Assembly: GCA_024279735.1 (NCBI GenBank)
Contig: JAJRRF010000162.1
Span: 1-32,188 of the forward strand
DNA: 32,188 bases
Direction of reading: 5' to 3'
From: Alphaproteobacteria bacterium
Lineage (GTDB): Bacteria; Pseudomonadota; Alphaproteobacteria; Rhizobiales; JAJRRF01
Positions 7,561 through 16,934 of this stretch are shown here, one piece after another (positions within the stretch are counted from its first letter, which is position 1; each line of letters begins with the position of its first letter). Below the pieces are notes generated by a model. It did not search any database and was not told the DNA's origin. It saw only the letters and a program-made list of their open reading frames with translations. Both the position numbers and the translations under genes were made by a program.

Positions 7561-8469
7561 ATGGATTGTAAGTCCTTGAAGTTGGGAAAGGGTTTCGCAT
7601 TTGCAGTATTCGCAACTGCCTTTTTCTCGTTTGTAGTCCTGTTGTTTGTTCAGGGTGCATTGGCAGAGAGCACTTTGCCTGTGAGTTACCAGACTGGGTT
7701 TCAGGGAGCTGTTACCGAAGTTGCTGAAGACATCCATAGTTTTCATGCCTTTCTGTTCTACCTGATTACGGTTGTGACGATTTTTGTAACAGTTTTGTTG
7801 CTTTATACAATATATCGTTTCAGGGAAGGTGCAAACCCGATACCTTCAACAAATGCCCATCATACCCTGCTTGAAGTTGCATGGACAATTGCACCAATCA
7901 TTATTTTGCTGGTGATTTCGATCCCGTCGTTCCGTCTGCTCTATAAGCAATATAGCTTTCCGAAACCGGATGTTGTGATCAAGGCAACAGGAAACCAGTG
8001 GTATTGGAGCTATTCCTACAAGGATCAGGGAGAGCTGGAGTTTGACAGCTATATGGTCAAGGATGAAGACCTGAAGCCAGGGCAGCCCCGTCTACTGACA
8101 ACTGATAATGCAGTTGTTGTTCCAATCAACAAGGTTGTGGAGGTTCATATCGTTGCAAGTGATGTCTTGCATAACTGGACAGTGCCTGCCTTTGGGGTTA
8201 AGTCTGACGCGGTTCCAGGGCGTTTACTCCGAACCTGGTTCAAGGCTACGAAGCTTGGCACATATTATGGCCAGTGTTCAGAACTGTGCGGCAAGGATCA
8301 TGCCTTTATGCCAATTATGGTAAAGGTGGTCAGTGATGCGGATTATGCTGCCTGGCTGGTCAAGGCGAAAGAAGAATTTGCATCACTCGAGTCTGCCAAG
8401 AAATTTGCGTCCAGGCAGGGTGGTCTTAAGTATGGTGTCAGGACAGCCAGGTTGTCAGGCGTGAAATAA
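7561..8469 (+). CDS. ctaC: cytochrome c oxidase subunit II
   Basis: Subunit II accepts electrons from cytochrome c at the CuA centre and passes them to subunit I. From the ATG at 7561 the protein is 302 aa: a signal peptide ending near GALA, two membrane segments (FLFYLITVVTIFVTVLLLY and WTIAPIIILLVISIPSF), then the periplasmic cupredoxin domain. CuA ligands are present: His204 in VLHNW, and Cys239, Cys243, His247 and Met250 in CSELCGKDHAFM. The aromatic patch GNQWYWSY is intact. An ATG at 7549 is in frame, but 7561 has GGAG six bases upstream while 7549 has no ribosome binding site. It is the first gene of the cox cluster. Confidence 0.96.
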   Translation: MDCKSLKLGKGFAFAVFATAFFSFVVLLFVQGALAESTLPVSYQTGFQGAVTEVAEDIHSFHAFLFYLITVVTIFVTVLLLYTIYRFREGANPIPSTNAHHTLLEVAWTIAPIIILLVISIPSFRLLYKQYSFPKPDVVIKATGNQWYWSYSYKDQGELEFDSYMVKDEDLKPGQPRLLTTDNAVVVPINKVVEVHIVASDVLHNWTVPAFGVKSDAVPGRLLRTWFKATKLGTYYGQCSELCGKDHAFMPIMVKVVSDADYAAWLVKAKEEFASLESAKKFASRQGGLKYGVRTARLSGVK

Positions 8470-8481
8470 TTGAAATAATAG

Positions 8482-10128
<1,647 letters not shown>

Positions 10129-10142
10129 GCAGCTACCAAATT

Positions 10143-10186
10143 TTTGGGCGGCGTTTGCGATACGCGCCGCCCAAAGTTTTTATTTT
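10143..10186 (+). terminator. intrinsic terminator after ctaD
   Basis: Arms TTTGGGCGGCG (10143-10153) and CGCCGCCCAAA (10165-10175) pair perfectly across an 11-base loop and are followed by GTTTTTATTTT. It begins 14 bases after the ctaD stop. The tract that serves as U-run is also the left arm of the next hairpin. Confidence 0.85.
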
Positions 10187-10222
10187 CAGGCTCTCTTTAT
10201 GGGAGAGCCTGAAAATAAAAAC
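10176..10222 (+). repeat. second hairpin, 20-bp perfect stem, abutting the ctaD terminator
   Basis: Arms at 10176-10195 and 10203-10222 are exact complements over 20 bp, with a 7-base loop (TTTATGG). The stem has a GC-rich top (CAGGCTCTC) and an A/T-rich base. It lies directly against the first hairpin and ends 43 bases before the start of the partial COX1 gene. It could stabilise the 3' end of ctaD mRNA, protect the 5' end of the downstream message, or act as a second termination point on read-through. Confidence 0.8.
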
Positions 10223-10265
10223 GGTTCGATATTTTTCTGGAGATATATTGAGGTAAAGGAGAGAA

Positions 10266-10733
10266 GTGATTCGCCTTTCAGTTCCTGTACTTTGGATAGC
10301 TGGTGTTGGGTATTTTGCATTGGTTGGGGGATTGTCAGCTTTAGTATTGATGAAGGAAGGAAGTGCCACTGGATCGGGGGTGTCTGATTATTACTATTTC
10401 CAGGCACATGCTTATTTTGTTTTGTCCATCGCTGTTATGTCTTTCTTTTTTACTGCCTGGTATTATATGTTTCCAAAAATAACAGGTCTGCGCTACCATG
10501 AACTGATAGGGCAAATCCATTTTTGGATGACGATGTCTGGTACGGCTCTGTCTTTCTTTTTCAAGCACCTTATCGTGGCGGAGGGAATGCCTAGAAGAAT
10601 AGTTGATTACCCTGATGGTTATGCAATGTGGCAGTTTTTATCTGGGATAGGGGTTGATATAAGTCGTACTGTGATTTTTGTTTTTGGCGTGGTGGTTGCC
10701 CTTATCCAAAGAAAAAAGGTCGCTGACCTTTAG
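10266..10733 (+). CDS. stand-alone COX1 C-terminal-like membrane protein (partial ctaD paralogue)
   Basis: The 155-residue product aligns with roughly the last quarter of CtaD (helices X-XII). By hand count 42 of 83 residues match between HFHYVLS of CtaD and the GMPRRI/DYPD region and beyond; IGQIHFW and EGMPRRIVDYPD are near copies. Yet it has its own GTG start with AAAGGAG four bases upstream and an intact frame, so it looks translated rather than a dead fragment. Key positions differ: CtaD His393 (heme a3) is kept as His48, His395 (heme a) is Tyr50, and the His of the magnesium-site HD pair is Ser while Asp remains. The CuB ligand helices are absent, so it cannot be an oxidase alone. It may be an accessory or assembly partner of CtaD. 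Confidence 0.85.
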   Translation: MIRLSVPVLWIAGVGYFALVGGLSALVLMKEGSATGSGVSDYYYFQAHAYFVLSIAVMSFFFTAWYYMFPKITGLRYHELIGQIHFWMTMSGTALSFFFKHLIVAEGMPRRIVDYPDGYAMWQFLSGIGVDISRTVIFVFGVVVALIQRKKVADL

Positions 10734-10812
10734 GGCAGTGGGAGTTTGAGCCGTTAGTGTTTAGGCACTTAAGGAATTGGCTGGATTGCAGGGCTTTGTT
10801 TGGGAAGAAAAT

Positions 10813-11730
10813 ATGAGTGATATACAGACAGGTTTGGATGAGGTTGGTGAAGTCAAGGACTATATAGCCCTGCTGAAGCCCCGTGTCATGTCGCTTGTTG
10901 TCTTTACAGCCCTTGTCGGAATGGTTTTGGCTCCTGGTGACATCCATCCTGTTTTTGGCTTTGTTGCCTTGCTCTGTATTGCTATTGGTGCTGGGGCATC
11001 TGGTGCACTTAACATGTGGTATGATGCCGACATTGATGCCATTATGGCGCGGACAGCTTCCCGCCCGATACCGCGCGGCGCGATGCCAGCTGGCGAAGCC
11101 CTGACTTTTGGGACTGTGTTATCTGTTGGCTCTGTCCTGACACTTGGCGTTCTTATTAACTGGATGGCGGCATTTTTGTTGGGCTTTACCATTGTCTATT
11201 ATTTCTTTTTCTACACCATGTGGCTGAAGCGCAGAACGGCGCAAAACATTGTTATTGGTGGTGCAGCTGGTGCCTTTCCCCCAATGGTGGGCTGGGCAGC
11301 TGTCACAGGCAGTGTTTCGCTGGACAGTGTGATCCTGTTCCTAATTATCTTTATCTGGACTCCGCCCCATTTCTGGGCATTGGCTCTGTACCGTTCAAAA
11401 GATTATGAACGTGCCTCAATTCCGATGTTGCCTGTGACCGCAGGGCCTGAAGTCACCCGCCGTCATATCTGGCTTTACACTTTGGTGCTTGTGCCGACGA
11501 GTATCTTGCCATTTGTGACAGGTCTTGCTGATCTGCTGTATTTGGTGACGGCTTTGGTTGCAGGGGGAGCCTTTATGCTATTGGCTTGGCGGGTCTATAA
11601 ACCGCGAAAAAATATAGAATATCCTGCTGATGAACGTCAGCTGTTTAAATTCTCAATCTTTTATCTTTTCCTTCTCTATGCCGTTTTACTGATAGAGCAT
11701 ATGTTGAATTTTAGATTTATATGGAGCTGA
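10813..11730 (+). CDS. ctaB: protoheme IX farnesyltransferase (heme O synthase)
   Basis: This UbiA-superfamily membrane enzyme joins farnesyl diphosphate to protoheme to make heme O, the precursor of heme A for CtaD. From the ATG at 10813 the protein is 305 aa with about nine membrane segments. It shows [18 protein letters not shown], the first Asp-rich motif [19 protein letters not shown], the segment [15 protein letters not shown], and the second motif [19 protein letters not shown] at 10777 extends the frame by 12 residues, but GGAAG before the ATG favours the shorter form. The gene follows the partial COX1 paralogue by 79 bases and precedes the small CoxF-like gene by six. Confidence 0.95.
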   Translation: MSDIQTGLDEVGEVKDYIALLKPRVMSLVVFTALVGMVLAPGDIHPVFGFVALLCIAIGAGASGALNMWYDADIDAIMARTASRPIPRGAMPAGEALTFGTVLSVGSVLTLGVLINWMAAFLLGFTIVYYFFFYTMWLKRRTAQNIVIGGAAGAFPPMVGWAAVTGSVSLDSVILFLIIFIWTPPHFWALALYRSKDYERASIPMLPVTAGPEVTRRHIWLYTLVLVPTSILPFVTGLADLLYLVTALVAGGAFMLLAWRVYKPRKNIEYPADERQLFKFSIFYLFLLYAVLLIEHMLNFRFIWS

Positions 11731-11736
11731 CCTGTC

Positions 11737-11982
11737 ATGACACAAGTCGCAAAGAAAAATACGGTTGGTATGGATGATTATTCTGACATTGAGCCAATGA
11801 ACAGAAAGCAGGCCAGTCACAGGCACAAGCGGTCTGTCGCGATTGCATCAATTTTGGGCTTTCTTGTTATCCTGTTTTATATTACGACTATTACGCGATT
11901 GTCAGAGAACATTAAAAAAAAGCAGGCTTCCCTCAAAAAGGCTTCTGATATTACGGTGGCAGTTCCTGCCCCGAAAAAATGA
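11737..11982 (+). CDS. small single-span membrane protein, CoxF-like
   Basis: This 81-residue protein has a polar, basic N-terminus (about 1-34), one membrane segment SVAIASILGFLVILFYITTI (about 34-53), and a Lys-rich tail. Small proteins of this layout occur between ctaB and ctaG in many alphaproteobacteria (CoxF or equivalent in Bradyrhizobium and Paracoccus) and are thought to help oxidase assembly; sequence conservation is too low for a firm assignment. It starts six bases after the ctaB stop, which suggests translational coupling. A strong terminator follows about 36 bases after its stop. Confidence 0.75.
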   Translation: MTQVAKKNTVGMDDYSDIEPMNRKQASHRHKRSVAIASILGFLVILFYITTITRLSENIKKKQASLKKASDITVAVPAPKK

Positions 11983-12018
11983 TGGCCTGTGTGTTTGGTT
12001 AGGACACACGTAGAAATA

Positions 12019-12059
12019 AAGGCTCAGGGTGAGCAATATGAGCCTTATTCCTTTTTTTT
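12019..12059 (+). terminator. intrinsic terminator between the CoxF-like gene and ctaG
   Basis: Arms AAGGCTCA (12019-12026) and TGAGCCTT (12039-12046) are followed by ATTCC and a run of eight T (12052-12059). A smaller alternative hairpin GCTC/GAGC (12022-12025 with 12031-12034) overlaps the left arm, so the two folds exclude each other. Such an arrangement could tune read-through into ctaG. Confidence 0.75.
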
Positions 12060-12095
12060 GGTAATGTGTTCTAAGTTATAGTTTGGAAAAGCAGA

Positions 12096-12674
12096 ATGGC
12101 TGGTTCAGGAGAAAAAAAGAATAATGTGGTTGCTCTCTCCGTCGCTGGGTTTGTAGTGGCAATGGTCGGCATGGCCTATGCCGCGGTACCGCTTTATAAG
12201 ATTTTTTGTCAGGTAACGGGGTATGGCGGGACGACCCAGGTTGCGAAAAAGAATGAGGGCGTTGTTCTGGGTAAGACAATTGTTATCCGCTTCGATGCAA
12301 ATGTGTCAAAGGACATGCCCTGGAAATTCAGGCCTGTGCAAGAAAAGATGGTTGTGAAAATCGGGGAGAACAGGCTGGCACACTATAAGGCTGTTAACCT
12401 GACTGACAAGGAAGTGACTGGAACGGCAACATTTAATGTCACACCATTGGTAGCAGGAAGTTATTTTAACAAGATCGCCTGTTTTTGCTTTACGAAACAA
12501 ACTCTTAAGCCTGGAGAGACTGCCGATATGCCAGTCAGTTTTTATGTTGATCCTGAGATCGCGACTGATCCAGAGACATCCATGATTAGGGAAATTACGT
12601 TGTCCTATACATTTTTCCCAGTCAAGGAAGACGTGCAGACTGTAGCAGGGACAATTGACAAGGTGCAAAGATAG
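12096..12674 (+). CDS. ctaG: cytochrome c oxidase assembly protein CtaG/Cox11
   Basis: Cox11 delivers copper to the CuB site of subunit I. The 192-residue protein has one N-terminal membrane anchor (about 11-33), the conserved motif VPLYKIFCQVTGYGGTTQ with Cys38, then a periplasmic immunoglobulin-like domain with the copper motif CFCF at residues 129-132 in IACFCFTKQTLKPGE and a final FYVDPEI. Length and motif order match the family. The ribosome binding site is weak (GGAA). It follows a strong terminator and precedes a 53-residue gene, so its own promoter or regulated read-through is likely. Confidence 0.96.
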   Translation: MAGSGEKKNNVVALSVAGFVVAMVGMAYAAVPLYKIFCQVTGYGGTTQVAKKNEGVVLGKTIVIRFDANVSKDMPWKFRPVQEKMVVKIGENRLAHYKAVNLTDKEVTGTATFNVTPLVAGSYFNKIACFCFTKQTLKPGETADMPVSFYVDPEIATDPETSMIREITLSYTFFPVKEDVQTVAGTIDKVQR

Positions 12675-12738
12675 CAGGAGAAAAAAGGTATATGCTGTAA
12701 TGATATTTTTATAATGTCATTTTAAAAGGGAGAAGATT

Positions 12739-12900
12739 ATGAGCGATGAAGATGGAGATGTGAAGCAGAGTACCGAATGTCAGCCTTGTACACCTTGCCC
12801 AAAAATTATCAAGTTCTGGATTTTGGGGCTTGTTGTCCTGAATACAATTATTGTTGTCATGCTAGCCTGGCAATGGATTTCGCGAATTTTTGCCGACTAG
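12739..12900 (+). CDS. 53-residue membrane protein with a Cys-x2-Cys-x2-Cys cluster
   Basis: The frame runs from an ATG with GGGAGAAG seven bases or so upstream to TAG at 12898-12900. An acidic N-terminus (MSDEDGD) leads to ECQPCTPCPK with cysteines at 14, 17 and 20, followed by one membrane segment (about 23-45, FWILGLVVLNTIIVVMLAW) and a short tail. I know no family with this exact pattern. The length resembles the tiny aa3-type subunit IV of Paracoccus, but that protein lacks such a cluster. Lying between the copper chaperone gene ctaG and ctaE, it may bind copper or another metal during assembly, or be an oxidase subunit; both are inference. The good ribosome binding site and sensible topology support a real gene. 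Confidence 0.7.
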   Translation: MSDEDGDVKQSTECQPCTPCPKIIKFWILGLVVLNTIIVVMLAWQWISRIFAD

Positions 12901-12968
12901 CAACTGTTGGACTGAAAATAGAACAGCAAGAAAATGAACGCGTTATCTTGCATCAGATTTCCTGAAGG

Positions 12969-13010
12969 CCAAATTCCAGCCAGCCCATAAAAAAGCTTGC
13001 TGAAATTTGG
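12969..13010 (+). terminator. hairpin between the 53-residue gene and ctaE
   Basis: Two 16-base arms (12969-12984 and 12995-13010) match at 14 positions around a loop rich in A. GTTTTGG follows, a weak U-tract, so termination is probably partial. A TATAAT hexamer at 13028-13033, in GAAGTATAATAC, lies just downstream and could be the -10 element of a separate ctaE promoter, although no good -35 is visible. Confidence 0.55.
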
Positions 13011-13094
13011 GTTTTGGATCACCGAAGTATAATACTAAAATTATAAAAATAGTCCCTTGCTGTGATTGGGGGGAAAAGGGAGAGAAGTAGGATA

Positions 13095-13952
13095 ATGTCT
13101 GATACACACGCAAATAACCATGATTACCATCTGGTTGACCCCAGTATATGGCCTCTTATTGGTTCGCTCAGTGCCTTTTTAATGGCAATAGGTGGCATTG
13201 TATGGATGAAAACCGCAGATGGCGGCCTGTTTGGAATGACAGGACCATACCTGTTTTTCATTGGACTTCTGGGTGTGCTGTTCACGATGTTTCGTTGGTG
13301 GGTTGATGTCACGAACGAGGCTGAACATTTGGGGCATCATACGCCTGTGGTTCAGATGCACTTGCGGTATGGCATGATCCTGTTCATTTCTTCAGAAGTC
13401 ATGTTCTTTGTGGCCTGGTTCTGGGCCTACTTTAATACCTCACTGTTTCCAGCTGACAGTGTCCAGTATATGCGTGAAGCCTTTATTGGCGGCGTATGGC
13501 CTCCAAAAGGTGTGAAGACCTTTGATCCATGGGGTTTGCCACTGATAAATACATTGATCTTGTTGACCTCAGGCGCAACAGTCACCTATGCCCATCATTC
13601 CCTCGTAAAGGGTGACCGCAAAGGTCTGGTCTGGGGGCTTGTCTTTACTGTTGCCCTCGGCCTGATCTTTACCGTGTTGCAGGCTATTGAGTATTCTCAT
13701 GCCGGTTTCACCTTTGCCGACAATATTTATGGGGCGACCTTCTTTATGGCAACCGGGTTTCATGGTTTTCATGTGATCGTGGGTACAATTTTTCTGTTTG
13801 TCATCCTGCTAAGATCACTGAAGGGACATTTTACCCCGACCCATCACTTTGGTTTTGAGGCAGCTGCGTGGTACTGGCATTTTGTAGATGTTGTTTGGCT
13901 GTTCCTGTTTATTGTGATCTATGTTCTGGGCGCAGGTTCTGGCCCTCATTAA
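13095..13952 (+). CDS. ctaE: cytochrome c oxidase subunit III
   Basis: Subunit III stabilises the oxidase core and binds lipids. From the ATG at 13095 the protein is 285 aa with seven membrane segments. Conserved blocks are [50 protein letters not shown], the carboxylate region at [33 protein letters not shown] and the end [24 protein letters not shown] at 13062 extends the frame by 11 basic residues, but alignment and AGGAT upstream favour the ATG. The gene closes the structural-subunit part of the cluster and is followed by a terminator with seven T. Confidence 0.97.
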   Translation: MSDTHANNHDYHLVDPSIWPLIGSLSAFLMAIGGIVWMKTADGGLFGMTGPYLFFIGLLGVLFTMFRWWVDVTNEAEHLGHHTPVVQMHLRYGMILFISSEVMFFVAWFWAYFNTSLFPADSVQYMREAFIGGVWPPKGVKTFDPWGLPLINTLILLTSGATVTYAHHSLVKGDRKGLVWGLVFTVALGLIFTVLQAIEYSHAGFTFADNIYGATFFMATGFHGFHVIVGTIFLFVILLRSLKGHFTPTHHFGFEAAAWYWHFVDVVWLFLFIVIYVLGAGSGPH

Positions 13953-14007
13953 ATGAAGGGTGCGGCAACATACTAAATTGTAAAACAATGAAGTATCACG
14001 CAACATT

Positions 14008-14040
14008 AAGGGCGGTCTCGTTTGGGACTGTCCTTTTTTT
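14008..14040 (+). terminator. intrinsic terminator after ctaE
   Basis: The stem AAGGGCGGTCTC (14008-14019) pairs with GGGACTGTCCTT (14024-14035) with a few G-U pairs and a 4-base loop, running into a T-run to 14040. It lies about 55 bases after the ctaE stop, before the DUF983 gene. Confidence 0.8.
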
Positions 14041-14064
14041 ATGAAAGATTATGGGCGGTAAGTG

Positions 14065-14445
14065 ATGACACTGAATAATGAAAAGCCCCTGCCTTCCACA
14101 GTGCGGACAGGTGTTTTGGGGCGGTGTCCCAGATGCGGTGAGGGAAAACTGTTTTCAGGCTATCTGTCACTGGAAAAGGGCTGCACTGAATGCGGACTGG
14201 ACTATGACTTTGCCGACAGTGCTGATGGCCCCGCTGTTTTTATCATGCTGATAGCTGGGCTGATTGTAGGCGGGGGAGCCATGGTGACGGAAGTCCTGTA
14301 CCAACCGCCATACTGGCTTCATGCGGTAATCTGGTTGCCGCTTGCAATTATACTGCCCTTGTTGATGCTGCGTCCCCTGAAGGGATGGTGGGTCAATAAC
14401 CAGTTTGTACGTGATGCCCGTGAGGGCAGGCATACTGATCTTTAG
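14065..14445 (+). CDS. DUF983 family membrane protein
   Basis: The 126-residue protein opens with a treble-clef-like zinc pair, CPRCGEGKLFSGYL and CTECGLDY, then DFADSADGPAVF, and two membrane segments (IMLIAGLIVGGGAMVTEVL and HAVIWLPLAIILPLLML), ending with RPLKGWW. This is the DUF983 pattern. In alphaproteobacteria the gene commonly sits between ctaE and SURF1, and an assembly role is suspected but not established. The frame starts at GTG 14062 or ATG 14065; GGGCGG gives a six-base spacing to the ATG. It lies downstream of a terminator and 76 bases before SURF1. Confidence 0.88.
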   Translation: MTLNNEKPLPSTVRTGVLGRCPRCGEGKLFSGYLSLEKGCTECGLDYDFADSADGPAVFIMLIAGLIVGGGAMVTEVLYQPPYWLHAVIWLPLAIILPLLMLRPLKGWWVNNQFVRDAREGRHTDL

Positions 14446-14521
14446 TCAAATAGCCTGTTCAGCAAGATGCCAAATCGGTCTTTGCATCTCTTTCTCTAGC
14501 TTGTTTTGTTAAGGTCTGTTT

Positions 14522-15313
14522 ATGACTAAAAATACCGTGTCTGTTTTGGTAATGGCGAGTATTATGGTTTTGGTACTGGTGAGCCTGGGGGTTTGGCAGT
14601 GGAAACGTATGGCGTGGAAAGAGGGGATACTTGCCCAGATAGAACAAAATGGTCAGGCAGAACCTATTGGTTTGTCGGCTGTTATAGAGAAGGTTAAAGG
14701 TGCTATAGGGGGACTGAACAAGGCAGAATATAGCCATGTCCGCCTGACTGGGGAATATGACCACAGCCGCCAGCTGTATTTTTTTGGCCAACAAAAGGGC
14801 AGGGTTGGTTGGTTCCTCTATACGCCACTTGAATATAAGACAGGTTTTTTTGTTTTTGTGAACCGGGGATTTTTTCCAGGTAACCGCCCGGAAGCATCGG
14901 CAAAAGGCCTGCCCTTGCCCAATGGTAAGGTTGAGGTTGTTGGGCTGCTGCGGATGGGGCTGGAGAAGAAGCCTTCTCGGTTTACGCCCAAGAACAATAC
15001 GGAAAAAAAGGAATATTTTTGGCGTTCCCTCAGAGATATGACACTGGGGAGTTTTGGGGGCAAGGCTGTGCTGTCTTCCATCAATAGCTCTTCTATTCAT
15101 AGCAGGGAGGGTAGTACAGGGTATCAGGTGGTGTTGCCCTTTTCCATCGACCTTGAACGAAAGGACCATGCAGGAAAGTGGCCAATGGCAGGGACAACGA
15201 TCCTGAAGCCAGCCAATAGCCATTTTACCTATATGATGACGTGGTTCAGTTTTGCCATAACATTGCTGATAATTACTGGATTATATCTTGCAGGCCAGGG
15301 ACGCAAAGAGTAA
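14522..15313 (+). CDS. SURF1-family oxidase assembly protein
   Basis: SURF1 proteins help insert heme a into subunit I. The 263-residue protein has two terminal membrane segments, the first with the signature LGVWQWKRMAWKEGIL and the last in YMMTWFSFAITLLIITGLYL. The large periplasmic loop contains YSHVRLTGEYDHSRQLYFF and FVNRGFFPGNR, matching the family's conserved strands. AAGG lies nine bases before the ATG. It follows DUF983 and precedes thrC, the standard alphaproteobacterial order. Confidence 0.92.
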   Translation: MTKNTVSVLVMASIMVLVLVSLGVWQWKRMAWKEGILAQIEQNGQAEPIGLSAVIEKVKGAIGGLNKAEYSHVRLTGEYDHSRQLYFFGQQKGRVGWFLYTPLEYKTGFFVFVNRGFFPGNRPEASAKGLPLPNGKVEVVGLLRMGLEKKPSRFTPKNNTEKKEYFWRSLRDMTLGSFGGKAVLSSINSSSIHSREGSTGYQVVLPFSIDLERKDHAGKWPMAGTTILKPANSHFTYMMTWFSFAITLLIITGLYLAGQGRKE

Positions 15314-15385
15314 TAGTTTGCTGGGGGTCAGCCTGGATATCTAGTCAGGCTCTAAGGGTTGATATAAGTTTTTTTGGAGAAAAAC

Positions 15386-16798
15386 GTGAAATATGTAAGT
15401 ACGCGCGGCGATGCGCCAGTTCTTGGCTTTAACGATGTCCTGCTTGCTGGGCTTGCGCGTGATGGCGGACTTTATGTGCCGGAAAGCTGGCCACAACTGT
15501 CCATAGAGACCATTCAGGGTTTTGCCAAAATGCCCTATGCTGATGTGGCCTTTGAGGTTATGTGGCCCTTTGTTCGTGAAGACCTGGATGAGGTCAGTTT
15601 TAGGGAAATGCTGAAGCAGGCCTATGACAGTTTTGACCACCACGCTGTTGCACCTCTTGTTCAGCTTGACCATAATGACTGGCTGGTGGAACTTTTCCAT
15701 GGCCCGACCCTGGCGTTCAAGGACGTTGCCATGCAAATTTTGTCCCGCCTGATGGACAATGCCCTAGCAAAAGAAAACAGACGTGCCACCATCGTTGGGG
15801 CGACATCAGGCGATACTGGCGGGGCGGCAATCGAAGCATTTCGCGGCAGGGATGCAATAGATATTTTTATCCTCCACCCTCATGGCCGGGTCAGTGACGT
15901 GCAGCGCAAGCAGATGACAACGCCGACCGAGAGTAATGTCTTTAATATTGCGATTGAGGGTACATTTGATGACTGCCAGGCTCTTGTGAAGGGGCTGTTT
16001 AATGACCTTGATTTTCGGGATGAAATCAAGCTGGCTGGGGTCAACTCCATTAACTGGGCGCGTATCCTGGCGCAGGTGGTCTATTATTTCACGGCCTCTG
16101 CCGCTCTTGGGGTGACTATGGATCGTAAAATGGCTTTCTCTGTCCCGACTGGTAATTTTGGCGATATTTTTGCTGGGTTTGTCGCCCATAAAATGGGGCT
16201 GCCAATTGAGAGACTGGTGATCGCGACCAATGTCAATGACATCCTTGCTCGTACCTTGCATGAGGGGACATACCAGCCGCAGGGTGTGGTGGCAACGGCC
16301 AGCCCAAGCATGGATATCCAGGTCTCCAGTAACTTTGAAAGGCTGCTGTTTGAACTTTCCGGGCGTGATGCTGGGCGGGTGAAACAACTGATGGCAGACT
16401 TTGCCGACAAGGGAAGCTTTAGCTTGTCCGCAACTGAACTTGAACCGATGAGGGCTTTCTTTTCAGCCTATAAAATTGATGAGCAGGCCACAGAACAAAC
16501 CATTAGAAACTTGTATAAGAGCAATGGCTATGTGGCAGACCCGCATAGTGCTGTTGGGATAGGGGCGGCCATTAGACTGCGTGTTGATCGGAAGATAGCG
16601 GATGATGTCCCGTTGCTGACCCTGGCAACAGCCCATCCTGCCAAGTTTCCTGATGCTGTGAAGAAGGCCATTGGTCAGGATCCCGGTATTCCTGAAAAAA
16701 TTCGTCACCAACAGGATATGGAAGAGCGTTTTGTGGTTTTGGCCAATGACCTTGGAAAATTGTCTGATTATGTCAGGACTCATTCAAGGGCTGTCTGA
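15386..16798 (+). CDS. thrC: threonine synthase
   Basis: ThrC converts O-phosphohomoserine to threonine with pyridoxal phosphate. The protein (470 aa) begins KYVSTRGDAPVLGFNDVLLAGLARDGGLYVPE, carries the PLP lysine in PTLAFKDVAMQ, and shows GATSGDTGGAA and VPTGNFGDIFAG, all diagnostic of the long bacterial ThrC form. The GTG at 15386 is chosen because GGAG lies six bases upstream and homologues start at KYVSTRG; a TTG at 15374 would overlap that site. A weak hairpin follows at 16822-16845. Placement after SURF1 is normal for alphaproteobacteria. Confidence 0.96.
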   Translation: MKYVSTRGDAPVLGFNDVLLAGLARDGGLYVPESWPQLSIETIQGFAKMPYADVAFEVMWPFVREDLDEVSFREMLKQAYDSFDHHAVAPLVQLDHNDWLVELFHGPTLAFKDVAMQILSRLMDNALAKENRRATIVGATSGDTGGAAIEAFRGRDAIDIFILHPHGRVSDVQRKQMTTPTESNVFNIAIEGTFDDCQALVKGLFNDLDFRDEIKLAGVNSINWARILAQVVYYFTASAALGVTMDRKMAFSVPTGNFGDIFAGFVAHKMGLPIERLVIATNVNDILARTLHEGTYQPQGVVATASPSMDIQVSSNFERLLFELSGRDAGRVKQLMADFADKGSFSLSATELEPMRAFFSAYKIDEQATEQTIRNLYKSNGYVADPHSAVGIGAAIRLRVDRKIADDVPLLTLATAHPAKFPDAVKKAIGQDPGIPEKIRHQQDMEERFVVLANDLGKLSDYVRTHSRAV

Positions 16799-16821
16799 AC
16801 AGGCCAGCTCGAGCATAATGA

Positions 16822-16845
16822 AGACAAGTCGCCTGCGGCTTGTCT
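16822..16845 (+). terminator. hairpin after thrC, possible weak terminator
   Basis: AGACAAG (16822-16828) pairs with CTTGTCT (16839-16845), and the stem extends by two or three more pairs to a 4-base loop. There is no T-run after it, so termination is uncertain. Confidence 0.35.
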
Positions 16846-16871
16846 GGTTAAAGTATGCGACCAATAGGGAC

Positions 16872-16915
16872 TCTGGAGCAAAAAATGATCGAAATTAAAT
16901 GCATTTTGCTCTAGA
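16872..16915. repeat. inverted repeat upstream of the GNAT gene
   Basis: TCTGGAGCAAAA (16872-16883) and TTTTGCTCTAGA (16904-16915) are complementary at 11 of 12 positions, the exception being a G-T pair, across 20 bases of AT-rich spacer. It ends just before the ribosome binding site (AAAGGA, 16921-16926) of the acetyltransferase, so it could be an operator or a leader hairpin. Confidence 0.5.
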
Positions 16916-16934
16916 ACTGTAAAGGACAGGGTGT

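Noticed and set aside
10266-10733. Partial COX1 considered as a pseudogene
   Set aside because: The frame is intact, it has its own well-placed ribosome binding site and conserved blocks are kept, so a translated gene is more likely.
14459-15223. 254-residue minus-strand frame
   Set aside because: It is antisense to SURF1, whose signature motifs and terminal membrane segments are clear.
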